Notes under the pieces: generated by a model
What the model was told of the DNA's origin: nothing
Seen by the model: only the letters and a program-made list of their open reading frames with translations
The model's database searches: none
Assembly: GCF_000685965.1 (NCBI RefSeq)
Contig: NZ_JMLE01000011.1
Span: forward strand, 1 to 64,000
From: Arthrobacter sp. UNC362MFTsu5.1
Lineage (GTDB): Bacteria; Actinomycetota; Actinomycetes; Actinomycetales; Micrococcaceae
Length of the DNA stretch: 64,000 nt
Direction of reading: 5' to 3'
In this document: one piece after another, positions 1 through 11,029 of the stretch
Layout: the number at the start of each line of letters is the position of its first letter
Numbering within the stretch: position 1 is the first letter of the stretch
Translations under genes and position numbers: made by a program

Positions 1-169
1 GTCGCGGATCGCTCCGGAGCAACTTTCCAAACTTACCCGCTTGCTTCACCCGAGTCAAATCGGCCATCCCGACTCACTTTGCCTGTGGCATTCCGTGTAG
101 TCTTTGCTGGCCAACTCCGGGGAGCAGCGCGGAAATAAACTCTACCACCACTTTTGCGAGGATACAAAG
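1..169. other. Left-edge stretch with no convincing gene
   Basis: Short open frames exist on both strands, but their third codon positions are not GC-rich as in the rest of the window, so I call no gene. It may be the untranslated tail of a gene outside the window. Confidence 0.4.
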
Positions 170-224
170 CGGCCCTAAATGAGGGCCGAAAAAGCCCCGG
201 ATCCCAAGGATCCGGGGCTTTTTC
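170..224. terminator. Tandem hairpins, strong bidirectional terminator
   Basis: A first hairpin (170-176 with 182-188) is followed by a perfect 17-bp stem (188-204 with 208-224) around a CAA loop. A-rich and T-rich flanks suit termination in both directions. It lies 20 bp past the stop of the minus-strand glgE-treS-glgB operon. Confidence 0.85.
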
Positions 225-243
225 GAAACACCTGCCGCCGGCG

Positions 244-3200
244 CTAGCTGGCTGGCTTGAAGAAAGCGGCACCCAACGGAGGCAGCGTGACGGTCAACGT
301 CGCCGGTTGGCCGTCCTGCCCCTCGGTCGTGGCGGCGAGCGCACCCTGGTTCAGGACACCGGACCCGCCGTAGCTGGAGTCGTCAGTGTTGAGGACCTCC
401 TGCCAGGCGCCGGCCACAGGAACCCCGAGGGTGTATCCCTGGTGCGGGCCGCCGGAGAAGTTGATGGCGCATACCAGCGGGTTGCCGTCCTTATCCCACC
501 GGATGAACGACAGGACGTTGCGGTCGGCGTCGCCGCCGTTGATCCACTGGAATCCGCCGGGTTCGTTGTCCCGCTCATAGAGTGCGGGGGTCGACGCGTA
601 GAGCTCGTTCAGTTCCTTGGTGAGCAGCTGGACGCCGCGGTGCGCGGGGATTTCAGCCAGGTACCAGTCCAGGCCGTGCTGTTCGGACCATTCAGCTTCC
701 TGGCCGAATTCGGTACCCATGAAGATCAGCTGCTTGCCGGGGTGGGCCCACTGGTACGCGAGGAATGCGCGGAGGTTGGCCAGCTGCTGCCAGCGGTCAC
801 CGGGCATCTTCCGGAGCATGGAGCCCTTGCCGTGCACAACTTCGTCGTGGCTGATGGGCAGGAGGAAGTTCTCCGTAAAGGCGTAGACCATCGAGAACGT
901 GACGGTTCCGTGGTGCCACTTGCGGTTTACCGGGTCCTCGGAGGCGTACTTGAGCGAGTCATGCATCCAGCCCATGTTCCATTTCAGGCCGAAGCCCAAG
1001 CCGCCAACACTCGTCGGGGCTGTCACCCCGGGGAATGCCGTTGATTCCTCCGCGATCATCACCGCACCCGGGTGGGTCTTGTACACCGTGGCGTTGGCCT
1101 CCTGCAGGAAGGAGATCGCTTCAAGGTTCTCGCGGCCGCCATACCTGTTGGGCTGCCACTGCCCTTCTTCACGGGAGTAGTCGAGGTACAACATCGACGC
1201 CACAGCATCCACCCGGAGGCCGTCGATGTGGAATTCGTCGAGCCAGTAGAGGGCGTTGGAGACCAGGAAGTTGCGGACTTCCGTCCGGCCGAAGTCGAAG
1301 ATCAGCGTGCCCCAGTCCGGGTGCTCGCCGAGGTTCGGGTCTGCGTGCTCGTACAGGGCCTCGCCGTCGAACTGGGCAAGGGCCCAGGCATCCTTGGGGA
1401 AGTGCGCCGGCACCCAGTCCAGCAGGACGCCGATGCCTGCCTGGTGCAGCGCATCCACGAGGAACCTGAATTCGTCCGGGTGGCCGAACCTTGACGTGGG
1501 CGCGAAGTAGGACGTGACCTGGTAGCCCCATGACCCGCCGAAGGGGTGTTCGGCCACTGGCATGAACTCCACGTGGGTGAAACCGAGCCACTTGACGTAC
1601 TCCACCAGTTCCTTGGCCAGCTCGCGGTAGCCGAGTCCGAGGCGCCAGGAGCCAAGGTGGACCTCGTAGACGCTCATGGGCGAATTGTGCGGATCCCGCT
1701 CGGCGCGGGCTGTCATCCACTCCTCGTCTTTGAAGGCGTAGGCCGACTCAACCACCCGTGATGCGGTGAGCGGCGGTACTTCGGTTCCGAATGCCAGGGG
1801 ATCGGCTTTCTCCACCCAGTGGCCAGCTTTGGTCTTGATTTCAAACTTGTAGCACGCCCCTGCTAAAACGCCCGGGATGAAGAGTTCCCAAACCCCCGAC
1901 GAGCCCAGCGAACGCATTGAGTTCTCCCGGCCGTCCCACGCGTTGAAGTCGCCCTTGACCCTGACAGCCTGTGCATTGGGCGCCCACACCGCGAACGAGA
2001 CGCCGTCCACGTCGCCAAGTGCAGACTTGTAATGCTGGACGTGCGCGCCCAGCACTTCCCACAGTTTCTCGTGGCGGCCTTCGCCGATCAGGTGCAGGTC
2101 CACCTCCCCGACTGTGGGCAGGTAGTGGTACGGATCGTCCGTCGCCTGCGGGGCCACTCCCTCGTAGGTGACTTCCAGACGATAGTCGGGAACATGGCCC
2201 GGCTGAAGGGGGTCGAGCACGACGGCCCACACACCGTTGGATTCGTGCGTCATGGGCACCGAGCCCGCGGCGGTCACAACCGACACAGCCGATGCAAGGT
2301 GCTTGACGGTGCGGACGGTGACATGGCCGTGGTCGTCAAGGTGTGCGCCCAGGACGGAGTGCGGGGCGTGATATTCGCCTGATGCCACCTTCGAAAGCGT
2401 CTCCGGGTCCACTTGAAGAGGCGCGGGCCGATCTGTACGTGCTGAGCCTGTCATTTTGTTACCTTCCGCTGCGGCTGCGGCTGAAGCGCCGGAGCCTGTA
2501 CTGCTGAGGAGACGCCGTGAAGCATTTACCGGAATGTCCAGCCATCCGGGCCTGTTGCGCAACTCATAGACAACTTCATACAACGCCTTGTCCAGCCACA
2601 ATGCCACAAACAAGGGCGAGCCGCGGTCAATGGTCCCGGGCGTAATTTCGCCGTACCCGGCCAGGAACGCTTCGGCGCAGTCGTCCACCCACGAGGCGGG
2701 GACGTGGACGCCTTCCCGCTCGCGTTCGGCGGCACCGGCGGCGTAGTCGAAGGACCGCAGCATGCCGACGACGTCGCGCAGCGGCACGTCCGGAAAGTTG
2801 CGTTCCGCGATGGGCCTCAGGGGTTCGCCCTCGAAGTCCAGGATGGCCCAGCGTTCGTGCTCCCCCGGGCGCCCCGGCACCTGCAGGATCTGTCCCAGGT
2901 GGAGGTCGCCGTGGATCCGCTGCAGTGCGCCGGCGTTGCTGCCTTCAAGCTGATCGAGCAGGCCGGCCAGGGCGTCGTCATACTGCCCGACGGCGGGGCC
3001 TGCTTCCGCCCAGGACTGCCGGACGCGCTGGGCTACTCCGGGGGCGATGTCCTTCCCCGGCGCGGATTCCGACGCAAGGCCGAGCGCCTCGGCCAGCCGC
3101 CGGTGCACTGTTGCAGTCGCCACGCCGAGGGCATGTGCTTCGGCGGAGAAGTCCGTGCCGGAACTTGCGGCGTCAACGGCCAGCCGCCAGGCGTCGCGGC

Positions 3201-3912
3201 CGCCGGCCAGGAACTCATGCGCGACGGCGAGTTCGCCTTGAACGGTCCGCGGCCTATCGTCGCCGCCGCCCAGCGGAGCTTGCCACTCCCCCGTGACCCA
3301 GCCGAGCGTGGCCGGAACCTCCGACGTCCTTGCCTGCGTCAGGGCAGCGCCGATTTCCACTTCCGGGTTACGTCCTTCGGACAGCACACGGAAGAACTTG
3401 ACGATCGCCGCAGAGCCGCCGTCGTCCACTATCACCGAACTGTTTGACTGCTCACCGGAGAGGACCTTGACGGTCCCGGTGGCCGTCGGCAGCGGATAGT
3501 CGGAAGGCACCAGGTGGCCCACGGCGTTTCCTTCCGCCGAAGTGCCGCCGCTCCGCATCAATTCCAGCCAGGCCGACACGAATACGGGGTCATGGACGCC
3601 ATCGTAGATCCACCGGCGCCCGCGGGCGTCGCCGCCCTCGCCGACCAGGGCCGCTTCCTTGCCCGGCAGTGGCTCAATCCGGTGGCTGAGCGGGACCTGC
3701 ACGACGTCGGTGCGGCTGCCGCCGTCGGCCGTGGGATAGGTGACCGCCGCGAGGAACACCTCAATGCCCACCTCGCCGCTGCCATCGTCCAAGCGCACGC
3801 CGCCGACAGGAGACAGCGTGAAGTCGCCTGTCTTGACAGGGAACCAGCGCTGGCGCGGGAGCCAGGCCCGGAGCAGTTCAGAGAGGGAGGGGTTGAGCGT
3901 GGATTGGGTCAT
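244..3912 (-). CDS. glgB: Maltokinase / 1,4-alpha-glucan branching enzyme fusion
   Basis: This is one 1222-residue frame. Residues 1 to about 480 look like maltokinase (Mak/Pep2): HGDLHLGQ near 334 and DFEGEP near 357 are the kinase catalytic and metal motifs, giving maltose + ATP to maltose-1-phosphate. From residue 487 it is a full-length GlgB with a CBM48-like N-terminus and the four GH13 regions: DWVPAHF near 832, GLRVDAV near 899 with the nucleophile Asp, IAEES near 952 with the acid Glu, and SHDEVVHG near 1021. The two halves are joined by a Ser/Ala/Gly-rich linker. An ATG at 2454 with GGAAGG just upstream could start a separate 736-residue GlgB, the usual stand-alone size. The fusion start lies 1 bp after the treS stop, so translation is probably coupled. 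The domain calls are secure; whether both a fusion and a free GlgB are made is inference. Confidence 0.93.
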   Translation of the reverse strand: MTQSTLNPSLSELLRAWLPRQRWFPVKTGDFTLSPVGGVRLDDGSGEVGIEVFLAAVTYPTADGGSRTDVVQVPLSHRIEPLPGKEAALVGEGGDARGRRWIYDGVHDPVFVSAWLELMRSGGTSAEGNAVGHLVPSDYPLPTATGTVKVLSGEQSNSSVIVDDGGSAAIVKFFRVLSEGRNPEVEIGAALTQARTSEVPATLGWVTGEWQAPLGGGDDRPRTVQGELAVAHEFLAGGRDAWRLAVDAASSGTDFSAEAHALGVATATVHRRLAEALGLASESAPGKDIAPGVAQRVRQSWAEAGPAVGQYDDALAGLLDQLEGSNAGALQRIHGDLHLGQILQVPGRPGEHERWAILDFEGEPLRPIAERNFPDVPLRDVVGMLRSFDYAAGAAEREREGVHVPASWVDDCAEAFLAGYGEITPGTIDRGSPLFVALWLDKALYEVVYELRNRPGWLDIPVNASRRLLSSTGSGASAAAAAEGNKMTGSARTDRPAPLQVDPETLSKVASGEYHAPHSVLGAHLDDHGHVTVRTVKHLASAVSVVTAAGSVPMTHESNGVWAVVLDPLQPGHVPDYRLEVTYEGVAPQATDDPYHYLPTVGEVDLHLIGEGRHEKLWEVLGAHVQHYKSALGDVDGVSFAVWAPNAQAVRVKGDFNAWDGRENSMRSLGSSGVWELFIPGVLAGACYKFEIKTKAGHWVEKADPLAFGTEVPPLTASRVVESAYAFKDEEWMTARAERDPHNSPMSVYEVHLGSWRLGLGYRELAKELVEYVKWLGFTHVEFMPVAEHPFGGSWGYQVTSYFAPTSRFGHPDEFRFLVDALHQAGIGVLLDWVPAHFPKDAWALAQFDGEALYEHADPNLGEHPDWGTLIFDFGRTEVRNFLVSNALYWLDEFHIDGLRVDAVASMLYLDYSREEGQWQPNRYGGRENLEAISFLQEANATVYKTHPGAVMIAEESTAFPGVTAPTSVGGLGFGLKWNMGWMHDSLKYASEDPVNRKWHHGTVTFSMVYAFTENFLLPISHDEVVHGKGSMLRKMPGDRWQQLANLRAFLAYQWAHPGKQLIFMGTEFGQEAEWSEQHGLDWYLAEIPAHRGVQLLTKELNELYASTPALYERDNEPGGFQWINGGDADRNVLSFIRWDKDGNPLVCAINFSGGPHQGYTLGVPVAGAWQEVLNTDDSSYGGSGVLNQGALAATTEGQDGQPATLTVTLPPLGAAFFKPAS

Positions 3913-3913
3913 T

Positions 3914-5710
3914 TCAGCCTTCGATGGACAGGACCGGTAGGGCCTGGGTAAACGGCGACGCCGGGTTGGAGGCGGCCGAGCGAATCCGCAGCCAGAAGAA
4001 ATCGTGGCTTCCCAGCGTCAGCGTGAGCCGGCCGTCGTCGCCGATGGCCGGGAACGGCTGGCCACCGAAAACGTCGCGGAGGCCGCGGCCGGCATACTGC
4101 GGAATCCGCAATGTGGTGGCCACGGGGTGCTGCGACAGGTTGAAGGCGCACAGTATCGACTCGGCGTCCTCGCCCGCCGCGTTGTCAGGGGCCAGTTCCC
4201 GCAGGTAGGCCAGGACGACGTCGTGATCTGCTTCGACATGCTTGAAGGCACCCAGCCCGAACGCGGGATGGTTCTTCCGGACGCTAAGGATCTGCCGGGT
4301 CCATCTCAGCAGCGACCCGGAATGCGCGGCCTCCGCTTCCACATTGGCCATGCCGTAGTTGTACACGAGCGACTGGATGACCGGCAGGTACAGCTTGCCC
4401 GGATCAGCGTGCGAGAAGCCCGCGTTGCGGTCCGGGTTCCACTGCATGGGTGTGCGGACGGCGTCGCGGTCTTCGAGCCAGATGTTGTCGCCCATGCCGA
4501 TTTCATCCCCGTAGTACAGGAAGGGGCTGCCCGGAAGCGAAAGCAGCAGAGCGTTGATCAGCTCGATCTCGGACCGGGAGTTGTCCAGCAGCGGTGCCAG
4601 CCGGCGGCGGATACCGATGTTGGCGCGCATGCGGGGGTCCGGCGCATACCAGCCCAGCATGGCCGCGCGTTCGTCGGCGGTGACCATTTCCAGGGTGAGC
4701 TCGTCGTGGTTCCGCAGGAACGTGCCCCACTGGGCGCCCTCCGGAATGTCCGGCGTTTCCTTCATCGTCTCGATGATGGGTGCCGCTTTCTGGTCCCGCA
4801 GCGCGTAGTAGAGCCGCGGCATGATGGGGAAGTGGAAGGCCATGTGGCATTCGGGTTCCTCTTCGGTCCCGAAGTACTCCACCACCTCGACCGGCGGCTG
4901 GTTGGCCTCGGCGATGATGACCCTGCCGGGGTAGTTCTCGTCCACCATTTTCCGCAGTGCCCGCAGGAAATCGTGAGTGGCGGGCAGGTTTTCGCAGTTG
5001 GTCCCCTCTTCCTCGAAGAGGTACGGGATAGCGTCCGCGCGGAAGCCGTCAATGCCCTGGTCCAGCCAGAACCGGACGACGTCGAAAAGGGCGTCGATGA
5101 CCTTGGGGTTCTCAAAGTTCAGGTCAGGCTGGTGGCTGAAGAACCGGTGCCAGAAGAACTGCCGCCGGATGGGATCGAAGGTCCAGTTGGATTCCTCCGT
5201 GTCCACGAAGATGATGCGGGCATCCTGGTACTTCTCGTCCGTGTCGCTCCAGACATAGAAGTCACCGAAGGGCCCGTCGGGGTCCTTGCGGGACTCCTGG
5301 AACCACGGGTGCTGGTCCGACGTGTGGTTCAGCGGCAGGTCGATGATCACACGGACGCCGCGGGCGTGGGCTTCGGCAACCAGCCGCTTGAAGTCGCTGA
5401 TGGTGCCGAATTCGTCCAGGACCGAGTTGTAGTCCGAGATGTCATAGCCGCCGTCGCGGAGCGGAGACTGGAAGAACGGCGGCAGCCACAGGCAGTCGAC
5501 GCCGAGCCACTGGAGGTAGTCCAGTTTCTCGATGAGCCCGTGGAAGTCGCCGGAACCGTCACCGTTTCCGTCAGCAAAGCCGCGGACCAGGACTTCGTAG
5601 AACACTGCTTTGCGGTACCACAGGGGATCGTGTTGCAGACCGGGGGCGTTGAGTTCGAATGTGCCCTTGGGGGTGAAATGCTGGCTCGGGTTCTGCGGAC
5701 TGAAACTCAC
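3914..5710 (-). CDS. treS: Trehalose synthase (maltose alpha-D-glucosyltransferase)
   Basis: TreS is a cytosolic GH13 enzyme that interconverts trehalose and maltose and feeds maltose to the maltokinase domain encoded next. The 598 residues match the family length. Visible motifs are [15 protein letters not shown] near the N-terminus, [34 protein letters not shown] with the nucleophile Asp near 226, IAEANQ with Glu near 268, and [11 protein letters not shown] with Asp near 336. The GTG start follows GGAGG, which overlaps the end of glgE. It is the middle gene of the glgE-treS-mak/glgB operon. Confidence 0.95.
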   Translation of the reverse strand: MSFSPQNPSQHFTPKGTFELNAPGLQHDPLWYRKAVFYEVLVRGFADGNGDGSGDFHGLIEKLDYLQWLGVDCLWLPPFFQSPLRDGGYDISDYNSVLDEFGTISDFKRLVAEAHARGVRVIIDLPLNHTSDQHPWFQESRKDPDGPFGDFYVWSDTDEKYQDARIIFVDTEESNWTFDPIRRQFFWHRFFSHQPDLNFENPKVIDALFDVVRFWLDQGIDGFRADAIPYLFEEEGTNCENLPATHDFLRALRKMVDENYPGRVIIAEANQPPVEVVEYFGTEEEPECHMAFHFPIMPRLYYALRDQKAAPIIETMKETPDIPEGAQWGTFLRNHDELTLEMVTADERAAMLGWYAPDPRMRANIGIRRRLAPLLDNSRSEIELINALLLSLPGSPFLYYGDEIGMGDNIWLEDRDAVRTPMQWNPDRNAGFSHADPGKLYLPVIQSLVYNYGMANVEAEAAHSGSLLRWTRQILSVRKNHPAFGLGAFKHVEADHDVVLAYLRELAPDNAAGEDAESILCAFNLSQHPVATTLRIPQYAGRGLRDVFGGQPFPAIGDDGRLTLTLGSHDFFWLRIRSAASNPASPFTQALPVLSIEG

Positions 5711-5715
5711 GTATG

Positions 5716-7788
5716 CTACCTCCGGATGTTCAGGATGTGTGCCGGCTCCACGTGGGCATCAAGCCGCACGTAGTTGTATTCGCCCCATTCCCAGCTCTCG
5801 CCGGTCAGCAAATCATCCACCCTGAAGCCGCCGTTGTGCGTCAGGTCCGCCGGGTCGAGTTCGAGTGCCGCCAGATCCAGGGAGACGGTGCTCTCGCGGG
5901 TGCTGTGCGGATCCACGTTCACCACGATGATCAGGGTGTCCTTGGTGCCGTCCGGCAGCGTCTTGTGCTTTGAGTAGACAATCGTGGCGTCGTCGGTGCT
6001 GTGGTGCAGCGTCAGGTTCTGCAAGTCCCCCAGCGCCGGGTGGGTGTGGCGGATTTCATTGAGCCTCGTCAGGTACGGGGCGAGGGTCCGGCCGGATTCG
6101 GCAGCGGCGTCCCAGTCCCGTGCCTTGTATTCGAATTTTTCGTTGTCGATGTATTCCTCGGCGCCGGGCCGGGCCACATGTTCGTAGAGTTCGTAGCCGG
6201 CATAGACGCCCCACAGCGGGCTGGCTGTCGCTGCGAGCGCGGCACGGATCTTGAAGGCGGCCGGACCGCCGAACTGAAGGTACTCGGTAAGGATGTCCGG
6301 GGTGTTCACGAAGAAGTTCGGACGGAAATAGGCCGGGGACTTCTGGCTGACCTCGGTGAAGTACTCCTCCAGTTCCTTCTTGGTGTTCCGCCAGGTGAAG
6401 TACGTGTAGGACTGCTGGAAACCGGCACGTCCCAGGGCGTGCATCATGGCCGGGCGGGTGAAAGCCTCGGCGAGGAAAACGACGTCGGGGTGCTTCTTGT
6501 TGACCTTGGCGATCAGCCACTCCCAGAACCACACCGGCTTGGTGTGCGGGTTGTCCACGCGGAAGATCTTGACGCCATGGCTGACCCAGAGCAGCACGAT
6601 CCGGAGGATTTCCTTGGACAGGCCTTCGGGATCGTTGTCGAAGTTCAGCGGGAAGATGTCCTGGTATTTCTTCGGCGGGTTCTCCGCGTAGGCAATGCTG
6701 CCGTCCACGCGTGTCGTGAACCATTCCGGGTTCGACGTCACCCAGGGGTGGTCCGGAGCCGCCTGAAGCGCCAGGTCCAGGGCAACCTCAAGGCCGAGCT
6801 CCCGGGCCCGGGCCACGAACGCGTCGAAGTCCTCGAACGTGCCGAGGTCCGGATGGATGGCGTCATGTCCGCCCTCCTTGGCACCGATGGCCCAGGGGGA
6901 GCCGGGATCGTGCGGTCCGGCAATAAGCGTGTTGTTGGGCCCCTTGCGGTGCTGGATGCCGATCGGGTGGATGGGCGGCATGTAGATGACGTCGAAGCCC
7001 ATTTCAGCGACGGCGTCGAGCCGCTTGGCTGCCGTCTGGAAGGTGCCGGACTGCCACTCGCCGGTTGCGTGGTTGCGGACGGCTCCCTCCGAACGGGGGA
7101 AGAATTCGTACCAGGCCCCGCGGCCGGCCAGATCGCGTTCCACCAAGAGGGGGAAACGCTCCGAAACCGTGACGAGTTCACGGATGGGCTGGCGGGCGAC
7201 GACGTCCGTCACCTCTGTTCCGAACCCGGCGGCGAGCCGCTCCTCAGGGGACAGCGAGGTGTCGGACAGGACGACGACGGCGGTCCGGAGCGTCCGCCTG
7301 TCGGCGGAGGGGCGGGCCGGGTCTTCCGCGGCCTGGGACAGCAGTGCCGCGCCTTCGGCCAGCATCAGTTCGACGTCGATGCCCGCCTCGACCTTGACCT
7401 CGGCGTTGTGGTGCCAGGTCCCGTACCGGTCATGCCAGGCTTCAATGGCAAACGACCAGTTGCCCGTGGCGGCAGGCGTAATGATGCCCTCCCAGCGGTC
7501 CGTGCCCTTTCCGCGGTCACCGCGCGGCGGGGCCAGCCTGACACGCTGGCGTTCCTTGCCCTTCGGATCGAACAGCACCGCGCTGACGCCGAGCTGGTCG
7601 TGTCCTTCGCGGAATACGGTCGCTCCTACGACGAGCCCTTCACCCGGCAGCGCCTTCGCCGGAAACGTCCCTCCGTCCACGACGGGCTGCACGGCAGTGA
7701 TCGGGAACCGGCCAAAACGCAGGCCTTCCGTGATCAGGGCCTTAGGCTTTTTGCTGGATCCGGCACTGGTTCGCGTATTAGTCGTCAC
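5716..7788 (-). CDS. glgE: Alpha-1,4-glucan:maltose-1-phosphate maltosyltransferase
   Basis: GlgE (GH13 subfamily 3) transfers maltose from maltose-1-phosphate to the non-reducing end of an alpha-glucan and is the central polymerase of the trehalose-to-glucan route. The 690 residues contain the GlgE-type N-terminal domain ([10 protein letters not shown]), [14 protein letters not shown], the nucleophile in [10 protein letters not shown] (Asp412), the acid in LAEAFTRP (Glu441) and the late [12 protein letters not shown] segment. The GTG start has no Shine-Dalgarno but sits 7 nt after a TANNNT hexamer, so the mRNA is probably leaderless. It is first in its operon and divergent from glgP. Confidence 0.96.
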   Translation of the reverse strand: MTTNTRTSAGSSKKPKALITEGLRFGRFPITAVQPVVDGGTFPAKALPGEGLVVGATVFREGHDQLGVSAVLFDPKGKERQRVRLAPPRGDRGKGTDRWEGIITPAATGNWSFAIEAWHDRYGTWHHNAEVKVEAGIDVELMLAEGAALLSQAAEDPARPSADRRTLRTAVVVLSDTSLSPEERLAAGFGTEVTDVVARQPIRELVTVSERFPLLVERDLAGRGAWYEFFPRSEGAVRNHATGEWQSGTFQTAAKRLDAVAEMGFDVIYMPPIHPIGIQHRKGPNNTLIAGPHDPGSPWAIGAKEGGHDAIHPDLGTFEDFDAFVARARELGLEVALDLALQAAPDHPWVTSNPEWFTTRVDGSIAYAENPPKKYQDIFPLNFDNDPEGLSKEILRIVLLWVSHGVKIFRVDNPHTKPVWFWEWLIAKVNKKHPDVVFLAEAFTRPAMMHALGRAGFQQSYTYFTWRNTKKELEEYFTEVSQKSPAYFRPNFFVNTPDILTEYLQFGGPAAFKIRAALAATASPLWGVYAGYELYEHVARPGAEEYIDNEKFEYKARDWDAAAESGRTLAPYLTRLNEIRHTHPALGDLQNLTLHHSTDDATIVYSKHKTLPDGTKDTLIIVVNVDPHSTRESTVSLDLAALELDPADLTHNGGFRVDDLLTGESWEWGEYNYVRLDAHVEPAHILNIRR

Positions 7789-7795
7789 AAACTCG

Positions 7796-7825
7796 ACGTT
7801 ATCGAGAAATCCCCCGTTTTGCTAA
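7796..7825 (-). promoter_or_regulatory. glgE promoter, leaderless type
   Basis: Read on the minus strand, a -35-like TTAGCA (7820-7825) and an 18-bp spacer precede TAACGT (7796-7801), which ends 7 nt before the GTG. Transcription would start at or next to the start codon. Confidence 0.5.
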
Positions 7826-7883
7826 GGGAACTTCCGTTTTTCTCCGAGCAATCCGTCATTTACCTAAAAGAAACCAAAACCTG

Positions 7884-7912
7884 TTCCTGCGGCCCATCTT
7901 GTCCGTTAGTGT
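7884..7912 (+). promoter_or_regulatory. glgP promoter, leaderless type
   Basis: A weak -35 TTCCTG (7884-7889), a 17-bp spacer and TAGTGT (7907-7912) end 7 nt before GTG 7920. The arrangement mirrors the divergent glgE promoter and supports the 7920 start over the upstream TTG at 7899. Confidence 0.5.
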
Positions 7913-7919
7913 GACGCAG

Positions 7920-10538
7920 GTGAAGGCTATCCGCAGATTTACTGTCCGAACCGTACTTCCGGAATCTATCCGGCCGCTGGCCCGATTGGCCACTAACCTG
8001 CGGTGGTCGTGGCACCGCCCCACCAGGGAGCTTTTTGAGGGACTGAACCCCGCAATTTGGGACGAGAGCGCCCATGATCCCGTAAGTTTCCTCGGCTTGG
8101 TGAGCCGCGAGGAGCTGCAGCGGCTGGCCGCGGACCAGGACGTCGTCCGGCGCGTGCACGCTGCCGCTGAAGACCTGGACCGTTACCTGGACCAGCCCCG
8201 CTGGTACCAGGGCCTGGGTGATGATGCCCCGTCCTGTATCGCCTACTTCTCACCGGAATTCGGAATCACCGAAGTTTTGCCGCAATATTCCGGTGGCCTG
8301 GGAATTCTGGCGGGCGACCACCTTAAGGCTGCATCGGACCTCGGCGTGCCGCTCATCGGCGTCGGCCTGCTTTACCAGGCAGGCTATTTCAAGCAGTCCC
8401 TGTCCAGGGACGCGTGGCAGCAGGAAACGTACCCGGTCCTCGACCCGGACGGCCTCCCGCTGACACTCCTCCGGGAGGACGCCCCCGACGGCAACGGCAA
8501 ACCCATCCAGATCTCGCTGCCGCTCCCCCACGGCCGCCGGCTGCTGGCACACATCTGGCGTGCCGACGTCGGGCGTGTCCCGCTGTTGCTGCTCGATTCA
8601 AACGTGCCGGGCAACGACGACGCCGCCCGCAGCATCACCGACCGGCTCTATGGCGGCGGCGGTGACCACCGCCTCCAGCAGGAACTGCTGCTGGGCATGG
8701 GCGGAGTGAAGGCGCTGCGCGTTTACCAGCACCTGACGGGGTGCGCGGCACCGGAGGTGTTCCACACCAACGAGGGCCACGCCGGTTTCCTCGGCGTTGA
8801 GCGCATCCAGGAACTAATGTCGTCGGACAGCCCGCTGACCTGGGAGGAAGCCCTCGCGGCGGGCCGTGCCTCCACGGTCTTCACGACGCACACTCCGGTC
8901 CCGGCAGGCATCGACCGGTTCGAGGTGTCCCAGATCCAGCACTTCTTCGAGGCCGGACTCGCTCCCGACGTTCCGGTGTCCCGGATCCTGGACCTGGGCC
9001 GCGAGAACTTTGCAGACGGCAATCCCGCAGTGTTCAACATGGCCGTGATGGGGTTGCGGCTGGCACAGCGGGCCAACGGTGTGGCGAAGCTCCACGGCGT
9101 GGTGTCCCGCGGGATGTTCTCGGCCCTCTGGCCGGGATTCGACCACTCGGAAGTTCCCATCACCTCCGTGACCAACGGAGTGCACGTCCCCACCTGGGTG
9201 GACAGCCGTGTCTCCAAGCTGGCCCGTGACCAGTTCGGTGCCGAGGCGGAAGCCACGGGCCGCTGGGACCTCGCCTACAACGTCAGCGACGAGGACGTCT
9301 GGGCGCTCCGCCGGGAAATGCGGGTCTCGCTCGTGGAGGACGTCCGCAAGCGCCTTCGCGCGGCGTGGAAGAAGCGCGGGGCGGCAGACGCCGAGCTCGG
9401 TTGGACCGACTCCGTGCTGGACCCGGACGTCCTCACCATCGGCTTCGCCCGGCGTGTGCCCACGTACAAGCGGCTTACCTTGATGCTCCGGGAACCCGCC
9501 CGGCTCAAGGCCCTGCTGCTGCACGAGACACACCCGATCCAGCTCGTGATTGCCGGCAAGTCCCACCCCGCGGACGATGCCGGCAAGAAGATGATCCAGG
9601 ACCTGGTCCGGTTCACCGACGATCCCGAGGTGCGCCACCGGATCGCGTTCCTGCCCAACTACGACATCGCCATGGCGCGCACGCTCTTCCCCGGCTGCGA
9701 CGTGTGGCTGAACAATCCGCTGCGCCCGCTGGAAGCCTGCGGCACCTCCGGCATGAAGGCTGCCATCAACGGTTCGCTGAACCTTTCGGTGCTGGACGGC
9801 TGGTGGGATGAGATGTACGACGGCGAAAACGGCTGGGCCATCCCCACGGCCAACAACAACGCGTCGCCCGAGGAACGGGATGACATCGAAGCGGCGGCCC
9901 TGTACGAGCTGCTCGAAACGCAGGTGGCTCCGCGGTTTTACGGACTCACCGTGTCCGACGGTGCCGGAGCGGCAGGGCCTTCGGAACCCGGACCGCAGAA
10001 GGTGCCGACGCACTGGGTATCGATGATCAAGCACACCATGGCGCACCTGGGCCCGGCGGTCTCCGCCGAGCGGATGCTCCACGACTACGTGAACATCCTG
10101 TACCGTCCCGCGGCGATCGCCGGGCGCCGGGCCGTCGCGGACAATTTCGCCCAGTCGAAGTCCCTGGCGGCCTGGACGTCACAGATCCGTGCCGCGTGGC
10201 CCCAGATCCAGGTGGAGCACGTCGACTCGGTTGGCGTGTCCGAGGACCCGCAGATCGGCGACACCCTGCAGGTGAACGCCTACATCGCGCTTCACAACCT
10301 TGATCCGGACGACGTCGCCGTGGAGGTTGCATTCGGCCGCGCCGAGGAAAGCGACGAACTGGCCGACGTCACGGTGGCGGACCTGGTGCCCAAGGAGGAC
10401 CTCGGCAAGGGGCGCTTCCTCTTCAGCGGTTCGCTGCTGATCGACCGGTCAGGGTCCTTCGGCTACACGGTGCGCGTCCTGCCCAAGCATCCGGCCCTCG
10501 CGTCGCGGGCGGAACTTGGACTCATCGTCAACGCCTGA
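7920..10538 (+). CDS. glgP: Glycogen (alpha-glucan) phosphorylase
   Basis: GlgP releases glucose-1-phosphate from alpha-1,4-glucans using pyridoxal phosphate. The protein is 872 residues from GTG 7920 and resembles the bacterial/archaeal alpha-glucan phosphorylase type. It has an N-terminal segment LATNLRWSWHRPTRELFE, YFSPEFGITEVLPQYSGGLG, FHTNEGHAGF, and the PLP-lysine motif EACGTSGMKAAINGS with Lys613. Start choice: the open frame extends upstream to TTG 7899 and GTG 7911, but the promoter hexamer lies inside that stretch, so 7920 is preferred. It is divergent from glgE and placed for glycogen breakdown opposite the synthesis operon. Confidence 0.94.
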   Translation: MKAIRRFTVRTVLPESIRPLARLATNLRWSWHRPTRELFEGLNPAIWDESAHDPVSFLGLVSREELQRLAADQDVVRRVHAAAEDLDRYLDQPRWYQGLGDDAPSCIAYFSPEFGITEVLPQYSGGLGILAGDHLKAASDLGVPLIGVGLLYQAGYFKQSLSRDAWQQETYPVLDPDGLPLTLLREDAPDGNGKPIQISLPLPHGRRLLAHIWRADVGRVPLLLLDSNVPGNDDAARSITDRLYGGGGDHRLQQELLLGMGGVKALRVYQHLTGCAAPEVFHTNEGHAGFLGVERIQELMSSDSPLTWEEALAAGRASTVFTTHTPVPAGIDRFEVSQIQHFFEAGLAPDVPVSRILDLGRENFADGNPAVFNMAVMGLRLAQRANGVAKLHGVVSRGMFSALWPGFDHSEVPITSVTNGVHVPTWVDSRVSKLARDQFGAEAEATGRWDLAYNVSDEDVWALRREMRVSLVEDVRKRLRAAWKKRGAADAELGWTDSVLDPDVLTIGFARRVPTYKRLTLMLREPARLKALLLHETHPIQLVIAGKSHPADDAGKKMIQDLVRFTDDPEVRHRIAFLPNYDIAMARTLFPGCDVWLNNPLRPLEACGTSGMKAAINGSLNLSVLDGWWDEMYDGENGWAIPTANNNASPEERDDIEAAALYELLETQVAPRFYGLTVSDGAGAAGPSEPGPQKVPTHWVSMIKHTMAHLGPAVSAERMLHDYVNILYRPAAIAGRRAVADNFAQSKSLAAWTSQIRAAWPQIQVEHVDSVGVSEDPQIGDTLQVNAYIALHNLDPDDVAVEVAFGRAEESDELADVTVADLVPKEDLGKGRFLFSGSLLIDRSGSFGYTVRVLPKHPALASRAELGLIVNA

Positions 10539-10550
10539 TCCGCCGTCGAC

Positions 10551-10592
10551 CGTAACGCTCCCTCACTCAGTTCACAGTGAGGGAGCGTTACG
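10551..10592. terminator. glgP terminator
   Basis: Perfect 17-bp stem (10551-10567 with 10576-10592) with an 8-nt loop, followed by TCTTTAAAA, 12 bp after the glgP stop. The arms carry the AACGCTC-CTCAC core of a repeat family also present at 14.6 kb. Confidence 0.85.
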
Positions 10593-10608
10593 TCTTTAAA
10601 AGCGAAAG

Positions 10609-10658
10609 GTGAGAGAGGGTCCGGTTTTTCGCGACGGGAAGTGAGAGAGGGTCCGGTT
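10609..10658. repeat. Two copies of an 18-bp intergenic repeat
   Basis: The 18-mer GTGAGAGAGGGTCCGGTT occurs at 10609-10626 and 10641-10658, starts 32 bp apart, between glgP and the barstar gene. It resembles the GAGAGAGCGTT elements after 14.58 kb. Confidence 0.75.
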
Positions 10659-10664
10659 ATCCGG

Positions 10665-11021
10665 TTAGAGGCAGACGGTGATCACGGACAGGCTCTTGCC
10701 CGCATAGCTCTCCGCGTCCTGCAGGATTTCGCAGATGATGCCGAACGACCGGTCCGAGCGGAAGACGGCGGGCACCTGCCAGATGAACGTCAGCGGCTCC
10801 TTGCCATCGTCCGTGACCGTGTCCGCGAAGTCGTGCAGCGAATCGTTGAGTGCATCAAGGTTGACTCCGTAGTGTTCCGGGAAATCCAGGATTTCCCCGA
10901 ACGTCTGCAGCACTGCTTTCTTGGTATCGGCGGCGGGGATCACCAGGACCCGGCGGCCGGCGTCGGACGCCTGGTCGCGGAGCTCATCAATGGTCCAGGT
11001 ATCAGCGGAGTAAATCTTCAT
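10665..11021 (-). CDS. Barstar-family ribonuclease inhibitor
   Basis: The 118-residue cytoplasmic protein matches barstar in length and pattern: LDFPEHYGVNLDALNDSLHDF corresponds to the barnase-binding helix region and the acidic segment continues after it. It would neutralise the RNase encoded 8 bp upstream on the same strand before that enzyme is exported. The ATG follows directly after the RNase stop, so the two are co-transcribed, enzyme first. The family call is solid; the specific pairing is inferred from adjacency. Confidence 0.88.
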   Translation of the reverse strand: MKIYSADTWTIDELRDQASDAGRRVLVIPAADTKKAVLQTFGEILDFPEHYGVNLDALNDSLHDFADTVTDDGKEPLTFIWQVPAVFRSDRSFGIICEILQDAESYAGKSLSVITVCL

Positions 11022-11029
11022 TCGTGCCT

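Noticed and set aside
154..1044. Long plus-strand open frame antisense to glgB
   Set aside because: It spans the terminator and lies opposite a well-supported GH13 domain; GC-rich DNA gives such frames by chance. The same applies to long frames opposite treS (4004-5773), glgE (6001-7914), cysS (16073-17719) and the 28.9-30.4 kb peptidase gene.
7899..7919. Longer GlgP start at TTG 7899 or GTG 7911
   Set aside because: The probable -10 hexamer (7907-7912) lies inside this stretch and there is no Shine-Dalgarno.
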